A stretch of 64,000 nucleotides of DNA from Rhizopus sp. PT2906 (taxonomy: Eukaryota; Mucoromycota; Mucoromycetes; Mucorales; Rhizopodaceae), in NCBI GenBank assembly GCA_025529335.1, contig JAMYHX010000140.1:22675-86674 (forward strand), in the 5' to 3' direction. The translations under genes were made by a program, and so were the position numbers. The first letter of the stretch is position 1. The number at the start of each line of letters is the position of its first letter. Positions 11,983 to 22,932 of the stretch are shown piece by piece. The notes under the pieces were generated by a model. That model had not been told where the DNA came from. It did not search any database and saw only the letters and a list, made by a program, of their open reading frames with translations.

Positions 11983-13937
11983 ATGAGCCATTCAAGTTCT
12001 TTACAACAGGATTATCCAAATGAGCATACATCTCTACTCCCTTGTCACATAAACTCCAAGATACAAAGTAGACAGCTTAATGATACTACAAGACACAATG
12101 ACCAAACTAATACCACGACTTATATACTCAACTATTTAAGACACTCGGACCTGATCAAACTTTTACCTTCCATTGCTATCGGATGTAGTATTTGGTTTGG
12201 AATGAGTCCTTCGGAAGAACTCACAGTTACAGCCATTCGACTATTATCCATTTTTGTTAGGTAACAAAGCAAATCCAAAAGCTATTTTTCAACTGACACA
12301 CTTGTTCACAGTTGTATATTTGCCTTGATCACCACTTCTATCAACATATCCGTGCTTGTTCTCACTTCACTCACCTTACTTTCGCTTACTCAATCCTTTC
12401 AGTGTCGGGATCGCGTGACGGGTGAAAGTGTAGAGTGCCGTTTGTGTGGGCAAGCTGACCCGCTCACAGGTAGTGTATATGATTGTAAGGGACGCACTGA
12501 AGCCTTTCATCACTCTCTTGCCGGATTCTCAAGTCCAGTCGTCTGGCTGATCTTTGCTGCATTTCACCTAGGCAAAGCAGTAGAAGTGACTCAGCTGGGA
12601 AGACGCATGTCACTACTAATGATCAAAGTATTTGGGAAGCATATCATTGGACTGGCATATGCTATCCTTTTCTCAGGTAAAAAAAAAAAAGATTAAAATA
12701 GAAAAAGAGAGAAAAAAGGAATTAACCCTAAAACAGAGTTACTTTTGGGTCCCTTTGTACCCAGTAATACCGCACGGGGTGGGGGTATCGTCTTGCCTAT
12801 TGTTCGTTCAATTGCTGCAAGTCTAGGATCAACGCCCTTGAGCGACTCAAGGCCAGGCAGCTATCTCATGTTAATGGGTGCACATGCCAATCTTCTTTCA
12901 GCCTCCATGTATCTCACAGGTATGGCACCTAATCCTATTGTTCTTTCTAAAGCGGCCAAACTGTTTCCCGATCTAAAGTTCGATTTTACGACTTGGCTTA
13001 TTGGAAGTAGTGTGCCTGCCCTAACCTGCGCTATTCTCTTGCCTTTCCTTTTATACTGGCTATGTGGGCTTTATGGAAAGAAAGATAGAATTGGAAAGGA
13101 AGTGATTGAACATGCTAAAAAGGAATTGAGTGATATGGGATCTATGTCAATGAAAGAATTGGTATGTGCATCTTTTTTATTATTATTATTCACTAATGAT
13201 CGTCTTAGCAACTCTGCTTTGTTCTGTTGATGTGCTTGACTTTGTGGGTGACATCAAGTTATACCAATATGGACTCTACTCTAGTCTCATTAATCGGGAT
13301 TGTCATCTTGCTTCATCTAAAGACGATTGAATGGAAGAATATTGCGACAAATACGAGTGCAGTAAGAGAGAGAGAGAGAGAGAGAGAGAATACACATAAA
13401 AAGGGAAATCTAACTTGGAACATAGTGGGAAACACTCTTTTGGCTAGGTGGATTAATAACAATCGCAGGGCAGCTTTCAGAAGCAGGCGCTTCTACTTAT
13501 CTAGGTCTCAAGATATCACATGCTATCAGTCATTTCCATTTACCAGCAGTTCCAGCCCTCGGTATTGCCTATTTCCTCACAACGTTTATGTTTTCTTCCC
13601 TTAGTGCTCATACAATTGCCTTTGCGGGTACCTTTCTGGATGCCGGTCATGCACTAGGAGCTAATCCGATGATACTCACTTGCTTGGTTGCCTATTTTGG
13701 TGCTCTCAGTGGCTGCATGGTAAATAAGTAACTATACATCTCATTTTAGATAACTCATTACTTTTTTATCAGACAAACTTTTCCACAGGGACAGTTGCCA
13801 TGTACTTTGCTCCCGGATATGTGTCTTCTTCCAAATGGTTTAGGATTGGCGGTCAATTAGCCATATTTTATCTTTTTATTTACTTTACTGTCGGTCTTGG
13901 ATGGTGGAGTCTTCTTGGCTGGAATTCAAAGACTTGA
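11983..13937 (+). CDS. DASS/SLC13-type anion (dicarboxylate/sulfate) transporter
   Basis: Six exons (11983-12260, 12312-12676, 12737-13161, 13209-13361, 13426-13719, 13773-13937) give 559 residues with consistent phases. After a hydrophilic N-terminus the protein is strongly hydrophobic, with about 11-12 membrane segments. The DASS signature is seen as PFVPSNTARGGG, with a second conserved stretch MGAHANLLSASMYLTGMAPNP. A Cys-rich hydrophilic loop (about residues 125-160, six Cys) lies between early membrane segments. There is no SPX domain, unlike the yeast Pho87/Pho90 members, and the sequence looks closer to bacterial and plastid dicarboxylate transporters. Substrate cannot be read from sequence; di/tricarboxylate or sulfate exchange is likely. 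Intron 4 contains a (GA)n tract. The next gene starts only 62 bp downstream in the same direction. Confidence 0.88.
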
Positions 13938-13999
13938 AAAAAAGTCAGAACAAGCTATTTTGTCTTTTTTTTTTTTTAATTATTTTATTAATAAACTAA

Positions 14000-15846
14000 A
14001 TGGCAGCTCAATTGTATGAAACGACAAGTGGTCGTTTATTCCACGCGGGTGCCGTTGCTGTGATCACAGTAGGGTAAAAAGAAATGAATGTAGGATGGGT
14101 TAGACAAAGAGAAACTCATTCTGTACTATATAGTTTACCTGCTCGTGGTAAAACTCATGCTTCTCGATCGTTATGCCGATACATGCGATGGCTGGGTGTT
14201 TCTACTGAAGTGTTTAGTGTAGGCAACTATAGACGTGAAAGACTTGGATCCCTTTCTGAGGAATGGTTTGATCCCCGTAAGTTTAGCCATAACCTGTTTA
14301 CAAAAATATTTATAAAATACATAAACAGATAACGAAAAGGCAGTTCAGACTCGTATGAAGATTGCTGATGAATGTCTTGACGATCTGATCACTTGGCTCA
14401 CAACAGGTGGCGGACAAGTAGCTATTCTTGATGGCAATAATGTGTCTGAATCAAGACGAAAGGAAATACATGATAAGCTGATAGCCAATGACATACATGT
14501 AAACTTGCTTGCTTTGTAATATAACATGAGCTCACCCCCCTTTTTTTGTAGCCATTGTTTTTGGAATTTATATGTAATAAGCCAGATATTATTCTTGCCA
14601 ATATTCGAAGTGTCAAAATATCATCACCTGATGTAAGCATTGGATGTGATTTATTTAAATAGCCCTTTAAACACACACATATATATATATAGTATGTTGG
14701 CTGGGATCCTGAAGAGGCAGTAAACGATTACAAGGTAGATCAACTATTAAAAGAGAGAAGCAATGCTTATGATAATATATAGCGTCGAATCAAACAACAT
14801 GAAGAAAACTATGAGACAATCACTGATACATCACTCCCGTTCGTCAAAAACATGAATGCAGGAGAACAGTTTATTGTAAACAATGTGATTGGATATCTCC
14901 AGGTATATATACACTTATTACCACACAAAAAGAAGCCCTATAGACACTTATCCTTTTAGTCTCGTATCGTTTATTATCTCATGAATCTTCATATTCAACC
15001 ACGCACTATTTACTTTGCAAGGGTAAGCCCATACATATATATTTTGTTTATATAAAAACTTACATGTTGTATATAGTCCGGTCCATCATTAAACGACAAC
15101 TCATACAAAGCAGACGCAAATCTGTCTGAAGAAGGAAAGCAGTATGCAGAAAAGTTAAAGAACTTTATGTTGGCTTATCACGAAACGAAGAATCTAAGCT
15201 TGGTTGCAGACGAGCAGCGTCTTTTGACGGTAAGCAGTGAACCATCATGCAAAATAAAAAAGGGCTAGAAAACTCATTTCGATTCTATTAGGTTTGGACA
15301 TCAACCCAGAAAAAGGACCTAGAAACAGCTATTCCGTTTGTCGATGAAAATATACCAGTTCGACAACAGTCTGTTCTTAACCAGCTTAATCCTGGTGAAT
15401 CAGACGGATTATCGGAAAGTGAACTAAAGGAAAAGTATCCCGAGGATTTCGAAAAGGCTTGTGAGAATCCATATCGTCATCGATATCCTCGTGCAGAGGT
15501 ATATATATATATATATAAATGAAAATAGCATGAATATGTTCCAACATGGTTTACTAGTCATACCATGACTTGGCTGTGAGATTAGAGTCTGTGATTATGG
15601 AACTCGAAAGAGAAAAGAATGATGTGCTGATTATTGCTCATGAAACTGTATTACGTTGCTTATATGCTTATTTATTTGATAGACCTGCCAAGGTAAGAAG
15701 AGAAAGCATAGATGTATGTATTGTATATACATATATATATTGATTGTTATCATTAGGAAATACCAAATATCAAAATATCTCGCTCCTGTATAGTAGAAAT
15801 CACGCCTACAGCTTATGGATCAAAGGAAAATTATGTAGAATTTTAA
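14000..15846 (+). CDS. 6-phosphofructo-2-kinase with degenerate bisphosphatase domain
   Basis: Eleven exons (14000-14073, 14134-14276, 14329-14498, 14552-14632, 14693-14734, 14783-14902, 14960-15022, 15077-15229, 15292-15498, 15558-15692, 15757-15846) give 425 residues. The P-loop GLPARGKT and the following residues match the PFKFB kinase domain, which makes fructose-2,6-bisphosphate. The C-terminal histidine-phosphatase fold is present, but the catalytic RHGE motif reads RSGPS: the phosphohistidine His is Ser and the next motif Glu is Pro. The second active-site His (IIAHETVLRC) remains. Yeast Pfk26 is known to have Ser at the same His position and to lack phosphatase activity, so a kinase-only enzyme is inferred. 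It controls glycolytic flux in the cytosol. The stop lies 11 bp from the stop of the convergent Myb gene. Confidence 0.93.
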
Positions 15847-15857
15847 ATAAATTCTTT

Positions 15858-17663
15858 TTATATTGCAAATCGTGACTTGGACCTCATTGACTGATATTTA
15901 GCGCGACAAGCTACAGCCGCTCTATTTAGTTCCTTGCCTATCTTTGTCCATAACCCTATATTTGAATCTTTGTGCATGCTTTCTTTTTGAACCAATTCTA
16001 ACAACATCAGTTCTTCTTCCATTGACCATGATCCTTTTTTGACAGAAGGATTCAGAGTAAGTTGCCACCTGCATCTACATTGCTTTGGTGTTTTGCCTTC
16101 TATCAACTTTGCTACTTGTGGCCAAGGGATTTTACCGTCATCGTTTATCGTTCGTTGAATGGCATATTTTAATGCTTCATCCTGCTCTTCTGTCCAATGA
16201 TGTCTCCTTGTGATATCATCTAGAGAGGATGGATTGTTATAATGCCACCATCCCTTCAGTTGTTCAGGTGTACGGTTGGGTAAATATGACTTTTGAATAG
16301 CGTTAAAGTCGGCTCCGAATATTTTGTATCCTTCAAAAAGGAGTTCTTTCTCTTGTGTTGTTAGTGGGGTATTTCGAAGAATATTATTATCTGCTTGTTG
16401 ACATAATCGTTTCCATCGCTGGAAACATTGGGTTCTTGATCTACCAGGTACACGTGCGGCTATAGCGGTCCAGCCTTCTGCACTGTATTGCTCGACTGCA
16501 TCTTTCAGCTGCTGATCTTCTTCTGGAGTCCATTTGCCAGTTTTGATCTTTTCAGTTAGTTTCTCATACTGTCGTTTGCACTGAGCGGGGCTCCTGTCCC
16601 CAAGCTGGCTAGCAATCGCTTTCCAATCAGGTTCCTTGGACTGAGAAACGAGTTTGTTCAACAAATCAATCTCTTCCTGACTGAAGGCGGTTTTCTTGTA
16701 CGCTCTTAAGCTCTGATTAGACTCAATCCTGAAATTCATTTGTGAATCGAGCCATGAACAGACAATGCTTGCGACTCGTTTCCTCCACTGAACTATATTT
16801 TCCGAATTTTTTCTGACTAGTTCATCACCGTAGAGAGCCCGTAATTCCTTATCCCTGAGCGTCTCTTTATACTTTGTAGCACACACCACATTATTTCTTC
16901 CAGGCATATGCTTAGCAACCTTTGAATAACTACCGAGTTCAGACATACGTTCCCAAAAGAGTCTCTCTTCTTCTGGTGACCATTCGCCCTTGTCAACACC
17001 TGGGTCAATCTCGAGCCATTTTCTGTAACACTGTTCTGGTTGTCTACCCGGGATACCTTCAGCAACCTTATCCCATTTCTCACCGTGGATGATGGTACGT
17101 CGAAGCAAAAGGCTCAGTTCCTCTTGTGTCCAGGGACCCTTCTTGATCTCGGGCGCCAGATAAAGACGATACCGCGACCTGATTTGGATGTTGGTTCTGT
17201 GCGGCAAACAAAACTTGACAATCTTGGCCCATTGTTTATCACCAAATGCATCCACAGCCTCCTTTAGTACTTGGTCTTCCTGTGGCGTCCACTGTCGAGG
17301 AACTCTACCACAGCTGATCCATTCCTGTCGGAGCTGTCGCGGTGCTCGATGAGGCAAGTATTCGCGACTGATCTGTGCCCATTTACCTTCACCTAGTTCT
17401 GCTACAGCTTTCTTTAGCACGCTCTTTTCATCTTCACTTAGTGGACCTAGTTGTCGATTAGGCATTAGAACGTCTGTATATCGCAATTCACATTGCTTGG
17501 GTGATCGATGAGGAAGACAATGTTGTACGAGTTGAGACCACTTTCTTCCGTTGACATTGACAAAATCTTTCATCATTTGATCTTCCCAAGGTTCCCATGT
17601 GTTGTGATTAAAGCGAACCCATTTGAGTTGCTTTATTGGCAACCATCGATGATAAGCAAACAT
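15858..17663 (-). CDS. Multi-repeat Myb/SANT DNA-binding protein (SNAPC4-like)
   Basis: One uninterrupted frame of 601 residues from an ATG at 17663. It consists almost wholly of about ten Myb/SANT repeats, recognisable by repeats of W-x-x-E-E-D and a second conserved W or F (for example RQWTPQEDQ, KGPWTQEE, KGEWSPEEE, TGKWTPEEDQ, KGSWSMEEE) and by third-helix R-x-x-x-Q-C-x-x-R/K-W/Y motifs. Several repeats contain an LPHR or PGR turn. Such arrays occur in SNAPC4, the Myb subunit that binds snRNA promoters, and in Reb1/DMP-like factors. Nuclear DNA binding is well supported; the specific role is inference. It is divergently paired with a Gemin2-like gene only 50 bp away. There are no introns, unlike most neighbours. 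Confidence 0.85.
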   Translation of the reverse strand: MFAYHRWLPIKQLKWVRFNHNTWEPWEDQMMKDFVNVNGRKWSQLVQHCLPHRSPKQCELRYTDVLMPNRQLGPLSEDEKSVLKKAVAELGEGKWAQISREYLPHRAPRQLRQEWISCGRVPRQWTPQEDQVLKEAVDAFGDKQWAKIVKFCLPHRTNIQIRSRYRLYLAPEIKKGPWTQEELSLLLRRTIIHGEKWDKVAEGIPGRQPEQCYRKWLEIDPGVDKGEWSPEEERLFWERMSELGSYSKVAKHMPGRNNVVCATKYKETLRDKELRALYGDELVRKNSENIVQWRKRVASIVCSWLDSQMNFRIESNQSLRAYKKTAFSQEEIDLLNKLVSQSKEPDWKAIASQLGDRSPAQCKRQYEKLTEKIKTGKWTPEEDQQLKDAVEQYSAEGWTAIAARVPGRSRTQCFQRWKRLCQQADNNILRNTPLTTQEKELLFEGYKIFGADFNAIQKSYLPNRTPEQLKGWWHYNNPSSLDDITRRHHWTEEQDEALKYAIQRTINDDGKIPWPQVAKLIEGKTPKQCRCRWQLTLNPSVKKGSWSMEEELMLLELVQKESMHKDSNIGLWTKIGKELNRAAVACRAKYQSMRSKSRFAI

Positions 17664-17713
17664 GTTAATAAAAGGGGGAAAAAAAAAATTAATTTCTAGT
17701 CTTTTTTTTTTTT
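17664..17713. promoter_or_regulatory. 50-bp bidirectional promoter between Myb and Gemin2-like genes
   Basis: The two start codons (17663 on minus, 17714 on plus) are separated by 50 bp made of G5A10 and a T12 tract around TTAATTTCTAG. No TATA box is evident for either gene. Both 5' UTRs and the promoter must fit here or overlap the opposite transcript. Confidence 0.6.
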
Positions 17714-18248
17714 ATGCCTAAACGTATATTTTCTCAAGTAGTTGAAGAATCAAGTACGAAATCAGCTATTCCAATTAGTAAAAGTCAACCTGATCTTGTG
17801 AATGGAATACCACTTTCTGGAGAAGACTATCTTTTACTTGTGAGGTAAAAAGCAAAAAGTGCGATTATAGAGCATGTTCTAATTATGTAAACAAGACAGC
17901 AGGCTAATAAATATGCAAAAACAACTGTCGCACCACCACCTAAAGAGATAAAAAAGGTTCAACTTCCATCACATTTCCAATGGTTTAATAATAATCAAAA
18001 CGATACTAAACAAGAAGAACAAGCATTGGATGTTTGGAAAAAAGGATTGGTTAGTCCATTTAAGTCATATCAAAAAGTAAGAAATATGAACCATGAATAC
18101 AAGTATAACAAATATTGGTTTAGTATATGCAATTACATAAAAAGGCGCCTAATAGGAAGGAAATCAAGTCAAAGGAAGAAGGAGAGTTATTATTTAATTC
18201 GGATTCAGAAGCAGATATCAATATACCATCTTCACTGTCTCAGGTATA

Positions 18249-18280
<32 letters not shown>

Positions 18281-18601
18281 CAAATAATAACTCTATTATA
18301 TAGCATAGTATTTTAAAGCTATTGAGCTATCATGTAGAATGGTTAAATGAAGACAAGTTTGAACAACAGGTAAAGGGAAGGAAATGAATCAAAGATATTA
18401 TGCTTAGTCCTTTTTTAGTGTCTTTTCATATTCAGTCTACTTGTCTATTTGGACCCTGTGCTGACATCTCAAAATGTATCGATATTAAGAGATGTGTCAA
18501 GGAAATGTATTGAACTAAGATCTATGGTTGAAAATAAGGCACCATTGAATATTATTATATCAATTATCGCAGAGATATTTGGTCAAGTCGATCTGAAATA
18601 A
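17714..18601 (+). CDS. Gemin2/SIP1-like SMN-complex protein
   Basis: Exons 17714-17844, 17896-18076, 18124-18243, 18304-18369 and 18419-18601 give 226 residues with consistent phases. The N-terminal SGEDYLLLVR, the central PSHFQWFNN motif and the C-terminal helices (LLVYLDPVLTSQNVSILRD, KCIELRSMV, then IIAEIFGQVDL) match the layout of Gemin2. Gemin2 binds the Sm ring and SMN during cytoplasmic assembly of spliceosomal snRNPs (yeast Brr1 is related). It is shorter than the human protein (about 280 residues). The role is by homology. The upstream divergent gene encodes a Myb protein possibly acting in snRNA transcription. Confidence 0.82.
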
Positions 18602-18687
18602 AAATAATAAAAAAATGCAACTACTAAAAATAAACTCTCTCTCTTTCTCACTTTCTCTTTCTCACTTTCACTTTTTCTCTTTTTCCC

Positions 18688-18719
<32 letters not shown>

Positions 18720-18740
18720 TTCCTTTTTCTTTTTTATTAC

Positions 18741-18780
<40 letters not shown>

Positions 18781-18787
18781 GGCACGT
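18602..18787. repeat. Polypyrimidine and (ATT)n microsatellite filling an intergenic gap
   Basis: The whole 186-bp gap between the Gemin2-like stop and the RhoGAP start is low-complexity. A CTCTTTCTCACTTT-type pyrimidine tract runs from about 18637, then (TTTC)n to about 18720, then about 13 copies of ATT from 18740 to 18780, ending 8 bp before the ATG. It therefore serves as 3' flank of one gene and promoter/5' UTR of the next. Confidence 0.75.
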
Positions 18788-21042
18788 ATGCATAATAGAT
18801 CCAATAAGAGCTTAAACACGGATAAAGAAGAAGAGGTACATAAAAGAGTTTAGCTGTCAAAAACTTATATTTTCATAAAAGGTTGCAAGTATTGAAGCAC
18901 AATTTGAGTATGTGAACAAGCTGTTGAAATGGAGCATTTTGGATTTAGAAAAGTTTATTAACACTTTGCGGGCAAGGTATGTCTTCTTGGGGTCTGTAAC
19001 CAACTATAAAACTTATTTGAAACATAAGAATATCAGCAGAAGAAGTTTACGTGTTGGCACTTGCCAAAATAATTAAGAATAACACCAACGCAATAACAAC
19101 AACAACAACTATGAATGGCAGTAATAATACTAATAATAATAATAATCTCCCGTCTATGTCATCCAGTTTTTTCGGTGACTACACAACATTATATCAACTG
19201 TCCACTAGTCATTATGAATCGTCGATCGAAAAGAAGATTGAAATACGCAAGGAATTTATCAATTGTTTGAAATATCAGACGGAGATCCTAGTAAAACTCA
19301 AAGTAAAAGAGTAACACAAACATTTATGCACCCTTTTCCTCGCTCTTCTGAATTCACATTTATAAATAGGATCATCACGAACAAAGAAGAAAAAGGGTAA
19401 AGGCAGTATTGAGCGAGAAGAATGCGAACTATTTGAATTACAGGACAAGAGATATTGTCAAGGTAACCCCAAAATAAAATGGTTTCCCCCCCCCTTGGTA
19501 ACTAAACTCTGTTTTACCCTTAGCTTCATAAAAATTATTTCAACAAGTGTTCAGAGTATGTTAGCCTACAACAACAAGTATTGATCTCCTCTCATGATGA
19601 AAAGTCATCTTCAAACGAACAGTTACTCCCACCCTCCGTGGCTAGAGTATCTTCAGATGAACCTCTGGTACTGGGTCGAGTCTCGTCTGAGAGTGCTCGT
19701 ACGACAGCAACGGAATCACTATCATCTTCTCCGCATAACAAAAAGAACGGAATGTCTGGCTTTATCACTCAGATGAGATCTCAGTTAGCCAACGCTGCTG
19801 CTGCTGGTGATCCATCTCGACTGACAGCTCGATTGGCTAAATTGAAAAAAGAAGTACATGATGCGGGTAAGTGGCATATGTCTTTTTTTTTTTGGTTAGT
19901 AAAAAAAAAGTACATCTATATTAGATCAAGAATACAGACAAGGAATTAGAACATTGGAGTCATTAAGAAGGTTCCAAGTAGAAACGGCTGCACATGCCAT
20001 TCGAGTAAGTTTTCATGGATTATCATTGAAGGGTTCATCTCATTCACTTTGCTTATAGCATGTGGAAGCAGTTTTGCTTGACAAGTCAGATGCTATAAGA
20101 GCAGCCATATTAACGATATCAAAGCAAGAACAAGAAGCACTTGCAAATGAATCTAGTGTAAAACATATATACTACAAAGAAATAACCTTCTCATGTCTGT
20201 TCGTCATAGTTAACCAAGGACACGCTGGATATGCTTGACCAAATGGATGGCAAAAAGGACCTTGAACGGTTTATGATTGAGTATGAAAAGCTGGGATTCG
20301 TAAAACCAAAGCCTGTATGCTACGAAAACTATTATTACGGTCGATGCAAGGAACTCTTGTTTGGATCACGATTGAATGATTATGCAAAGGAACATAATAG
20401 AACAGTGCCTTTGATTGTCACCAAATGCATAGAACGAGTCGAATTACTAGGCGGTTTGGAAAAGGAAGGCATTTACAGAGTCTCTGGTAGACAAAGTAAT
20501 ATTGATTTATTAAAGAGTGAATTTGAAAAGGACGAAGAACTGGTTGAATTGGTGGATTCAAAATATGATGTGTTTACTATTGCTTCTGTATTAAAGTTGT
20601 ATTTAAGAGAACTAAAGGATCCCTTGTTTGATTTTCCAATGAATGATCGTGTGACGTACTCAAGTAAGGTTAATAACAAAAAGTAGATTTTATGTACATA
20701 ACTTTAAACATATATAGAACTGGAAAACTATAATGATCGTAAAAGTATACTTGAAAAATCAATAAGCAACTTATCTCAAGCAGAAAGAGACACCTTAAAG
20801 ACATTGATTACTCATCTAGCCAAGTAAGTTTTTACTATTTTTTTTTTTCTTTTCTTATTAAACCGACTTTATTCAGAGTGGAGGCAAAATCTAATCTTAA
20901 TAAAATGACCATCAAGAATCTATCCCTCATGTTTACACCTGCTATATTCCATGACCACAATCAAGCAGAGAATAATGGTGACTGGTATGCAGATAAAGTG
21001 CTAGAAGATTTGATCAAGAATTACAAGACATTAAATTTTTAA
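18788..21042 (+). CDS. F-BAR-like and RhoGAP domain protein (Rgd1-like)
   Basis: Ten exons (18788-18835, 18882-18976, 19029-19302, 19370-19462, 19524-19866, 19925-20004, 20059-20157, 20210-20663, 20718-20823, 20877-21042) give 585 residues. The N-terminal 200 residues are helical and charged (EAQFEYVNKLLKW, KYQTEILVKLKDHHEQRRKR), consistent with an F-BAR/FCH membrane-bending coiled coil with an Asn/Thr-rich loop. A Ser-rich linker follows. The C-terminal RhoGAP domain has the catalytic arginine finger in EGIYRVSG and the conserved KLYLRELKDPLF and NLSLMFTPAIF motifs. It should stimulate GTP hydrolysis by Rho-type GTPases at the plasma membrane. The RhoGAP call is strong, the F-BAR call moderate. 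The first exon, 16 codons directly after the microsatellite, is the least certain. Confidence 0.87.
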
Positions 21043-21247
21043 TCTCTCCCTTTTTCTGATGACACCAACTGCGCGACGGAAAGTGTAACAGAATTACGTG
21101 AATTGCCTTTTTAGGATATTACTAATCCCCGATGCATTGTTCTTCCGCGACTTTTGAACCATTACTGTTTACCTTTCGCATTTAAATTAAAAAATAAAAC
21201 TTATTCTTTTTCTTTCTTTTTCTTCTTTATTATTATTTTATAAAAAA

Positions 21248-22914
21248 ATGAGCTTACAACAATTGATGAATGATAGAATTCATCCTACTTTACAACTTGT
21301 ACAGGACAAAGTGAATGAGTATATTGAAAAATACTTTGAAAAAAAGACAGTCGCTCTTGGCATTTCCAGCGCCATTTCCATATATCTTGTATCCAAATAC
21401 ATCATCTACCGAATCTACTTGCACCCATTAAGGCACATGCCTGGACCCAAGGTTGACTGGATCCCATTTTTAGGTAACTTTCGAGAAATTATCCAGTCAG
21501 AATCAGGTGTACCTCACAAACGATGGTCCAAGCTGTATGGTGGTATCTACATGTACCACGGAGAATGGAATCAGCCACGTGTCGTTGTAACAGACGATAA
21601 GTTACTCAAACAAGTTTTGACAACCCAAGAGTACGATTTTATAAAGACACCCGATAGTCAGAAATTCCTGTCTCGTTTCCTGGGCAACGGCTTGCTCGTG
21701 GCAGAGGGCCAGCAACACAGATTCCAGCGTAAACTCCTGAATCCTGCCTTTTCTGTACAATCCATCCGATCTATGGTTCCTCTGATGGCTAAACCAGGAT
21801 ACCAACTGCGCAAATTCTGGCTAGACAGGATCAAGGAAAACAATAATGAAGAATTTACAGAAATTGAAGTATCTACTGGTCTCTCGCTTGCTACTTTGGA
21901 TGTCATTGGATTAGCAGGGTTTGGTCAAGACCTCAAATCGGTTGAACACGCTGGCACAGAGAACCAGAGTAAGCTCAGTCAAGCTTACCTTCACATCTTT
22001 TCAGCCGATCTCTCTCTCTTTCGTATCCTATCATTTATCTTTCCTGTGCTCAGAAATATGCCTACAGAGCGAAATAGGATCATTAAGCGCGACCTTCGAT
22101 GGCTGGAGGAAGAAAGTAGGGCACTGGTGCAAGCAGGCATTGACCGCGCAGCTCGAGAAAAAGATAGTCAAGAAAAATCAAAGGATCTGCTGGCTCTCAT
22201 GGTAAACTTGATCGATGACGAAACTGGAAAGGGTATGACTGCAGAAGAATTGAGAAACCAGTGTATGACCTTTTTGGCAGCAGGGTAAAAATATATATAT
22301 ATATACATTCAAGTAAGCACGCCTTTAACATTTTATATAGTCATGAAACAACTAGTGTCAGCCTTAGCTGGTGTCTGTGGTTGCTTGCTCAGAACCAAAA
22401 GATTCAAGACGAATTGCGTAAAGAAGTACGCTCGTTGTTTACAGACGATGAGTCTGTTCCTTCCTATGACGAAATCAACGCCTTGCCACTGCTTAATAAT
22501 GTCTGTCGAGAAACACTTCGACTGATTCCTCCTGTGCCTGTCACAAACAGAATCACACGTGTTCCTGTCGTGCTAGGCTCCTATGCTTTACCAAAGGGTA
22601 CTGTGGTCTTTTTACCCTTGATCGTCAATCATCATTCCAAAGAGATCTGGGGAGACGATGCAGAAGAATTTAACCCCTACCGCTGGGAAACAGACAAGGT
22701 TGGAAACGCTTATCAATATATGCCATTCTTGGCTGGTGGTCGACAATGTATTGGGTACAAGTTTGCGTTGATCGAGATGAAGCTTCTTCTCGCTATTCTC
22801 ATCAAGGATATTCAATATTTCGAAAAACCTGGATTTACAGTCAGAAAGAAGCAGCAAATTACGCTGAGACCGTTCCCAAACATGACGCTGTGGATGAAGT
22901 CCATCAATAAATAA
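21248..22914 (+). CDS. Cytochrome P450 monooxygenase
   Basis: Exons 21248-22284 and 22341-22914 give 536 residues. There is an N-terminal membrane segment at about residues 33-55 (ISSAISIYLVSKYIIYRIYL), a proline-rich hinge (HMPGPK), the I-helix oxygen motif AGHETT (spanning the intron), the ExxR motif ETLR, and the heme-binding loop FLAGGRQCIG with the axial Cys. All hallmark residues of an ER-anchored class II P450 are present. Overall pattern is CYP3/CYP4-clan-like; the substrate cannot be told. The single phase-2 intron falls exactly within the oxygen-binding motif. The stop codon is 18 bp from that of the convergent ABC transporter gene. Confidence 0.95.
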
Positions 22915-22932
22915 GCTTTATTTTATACATGT

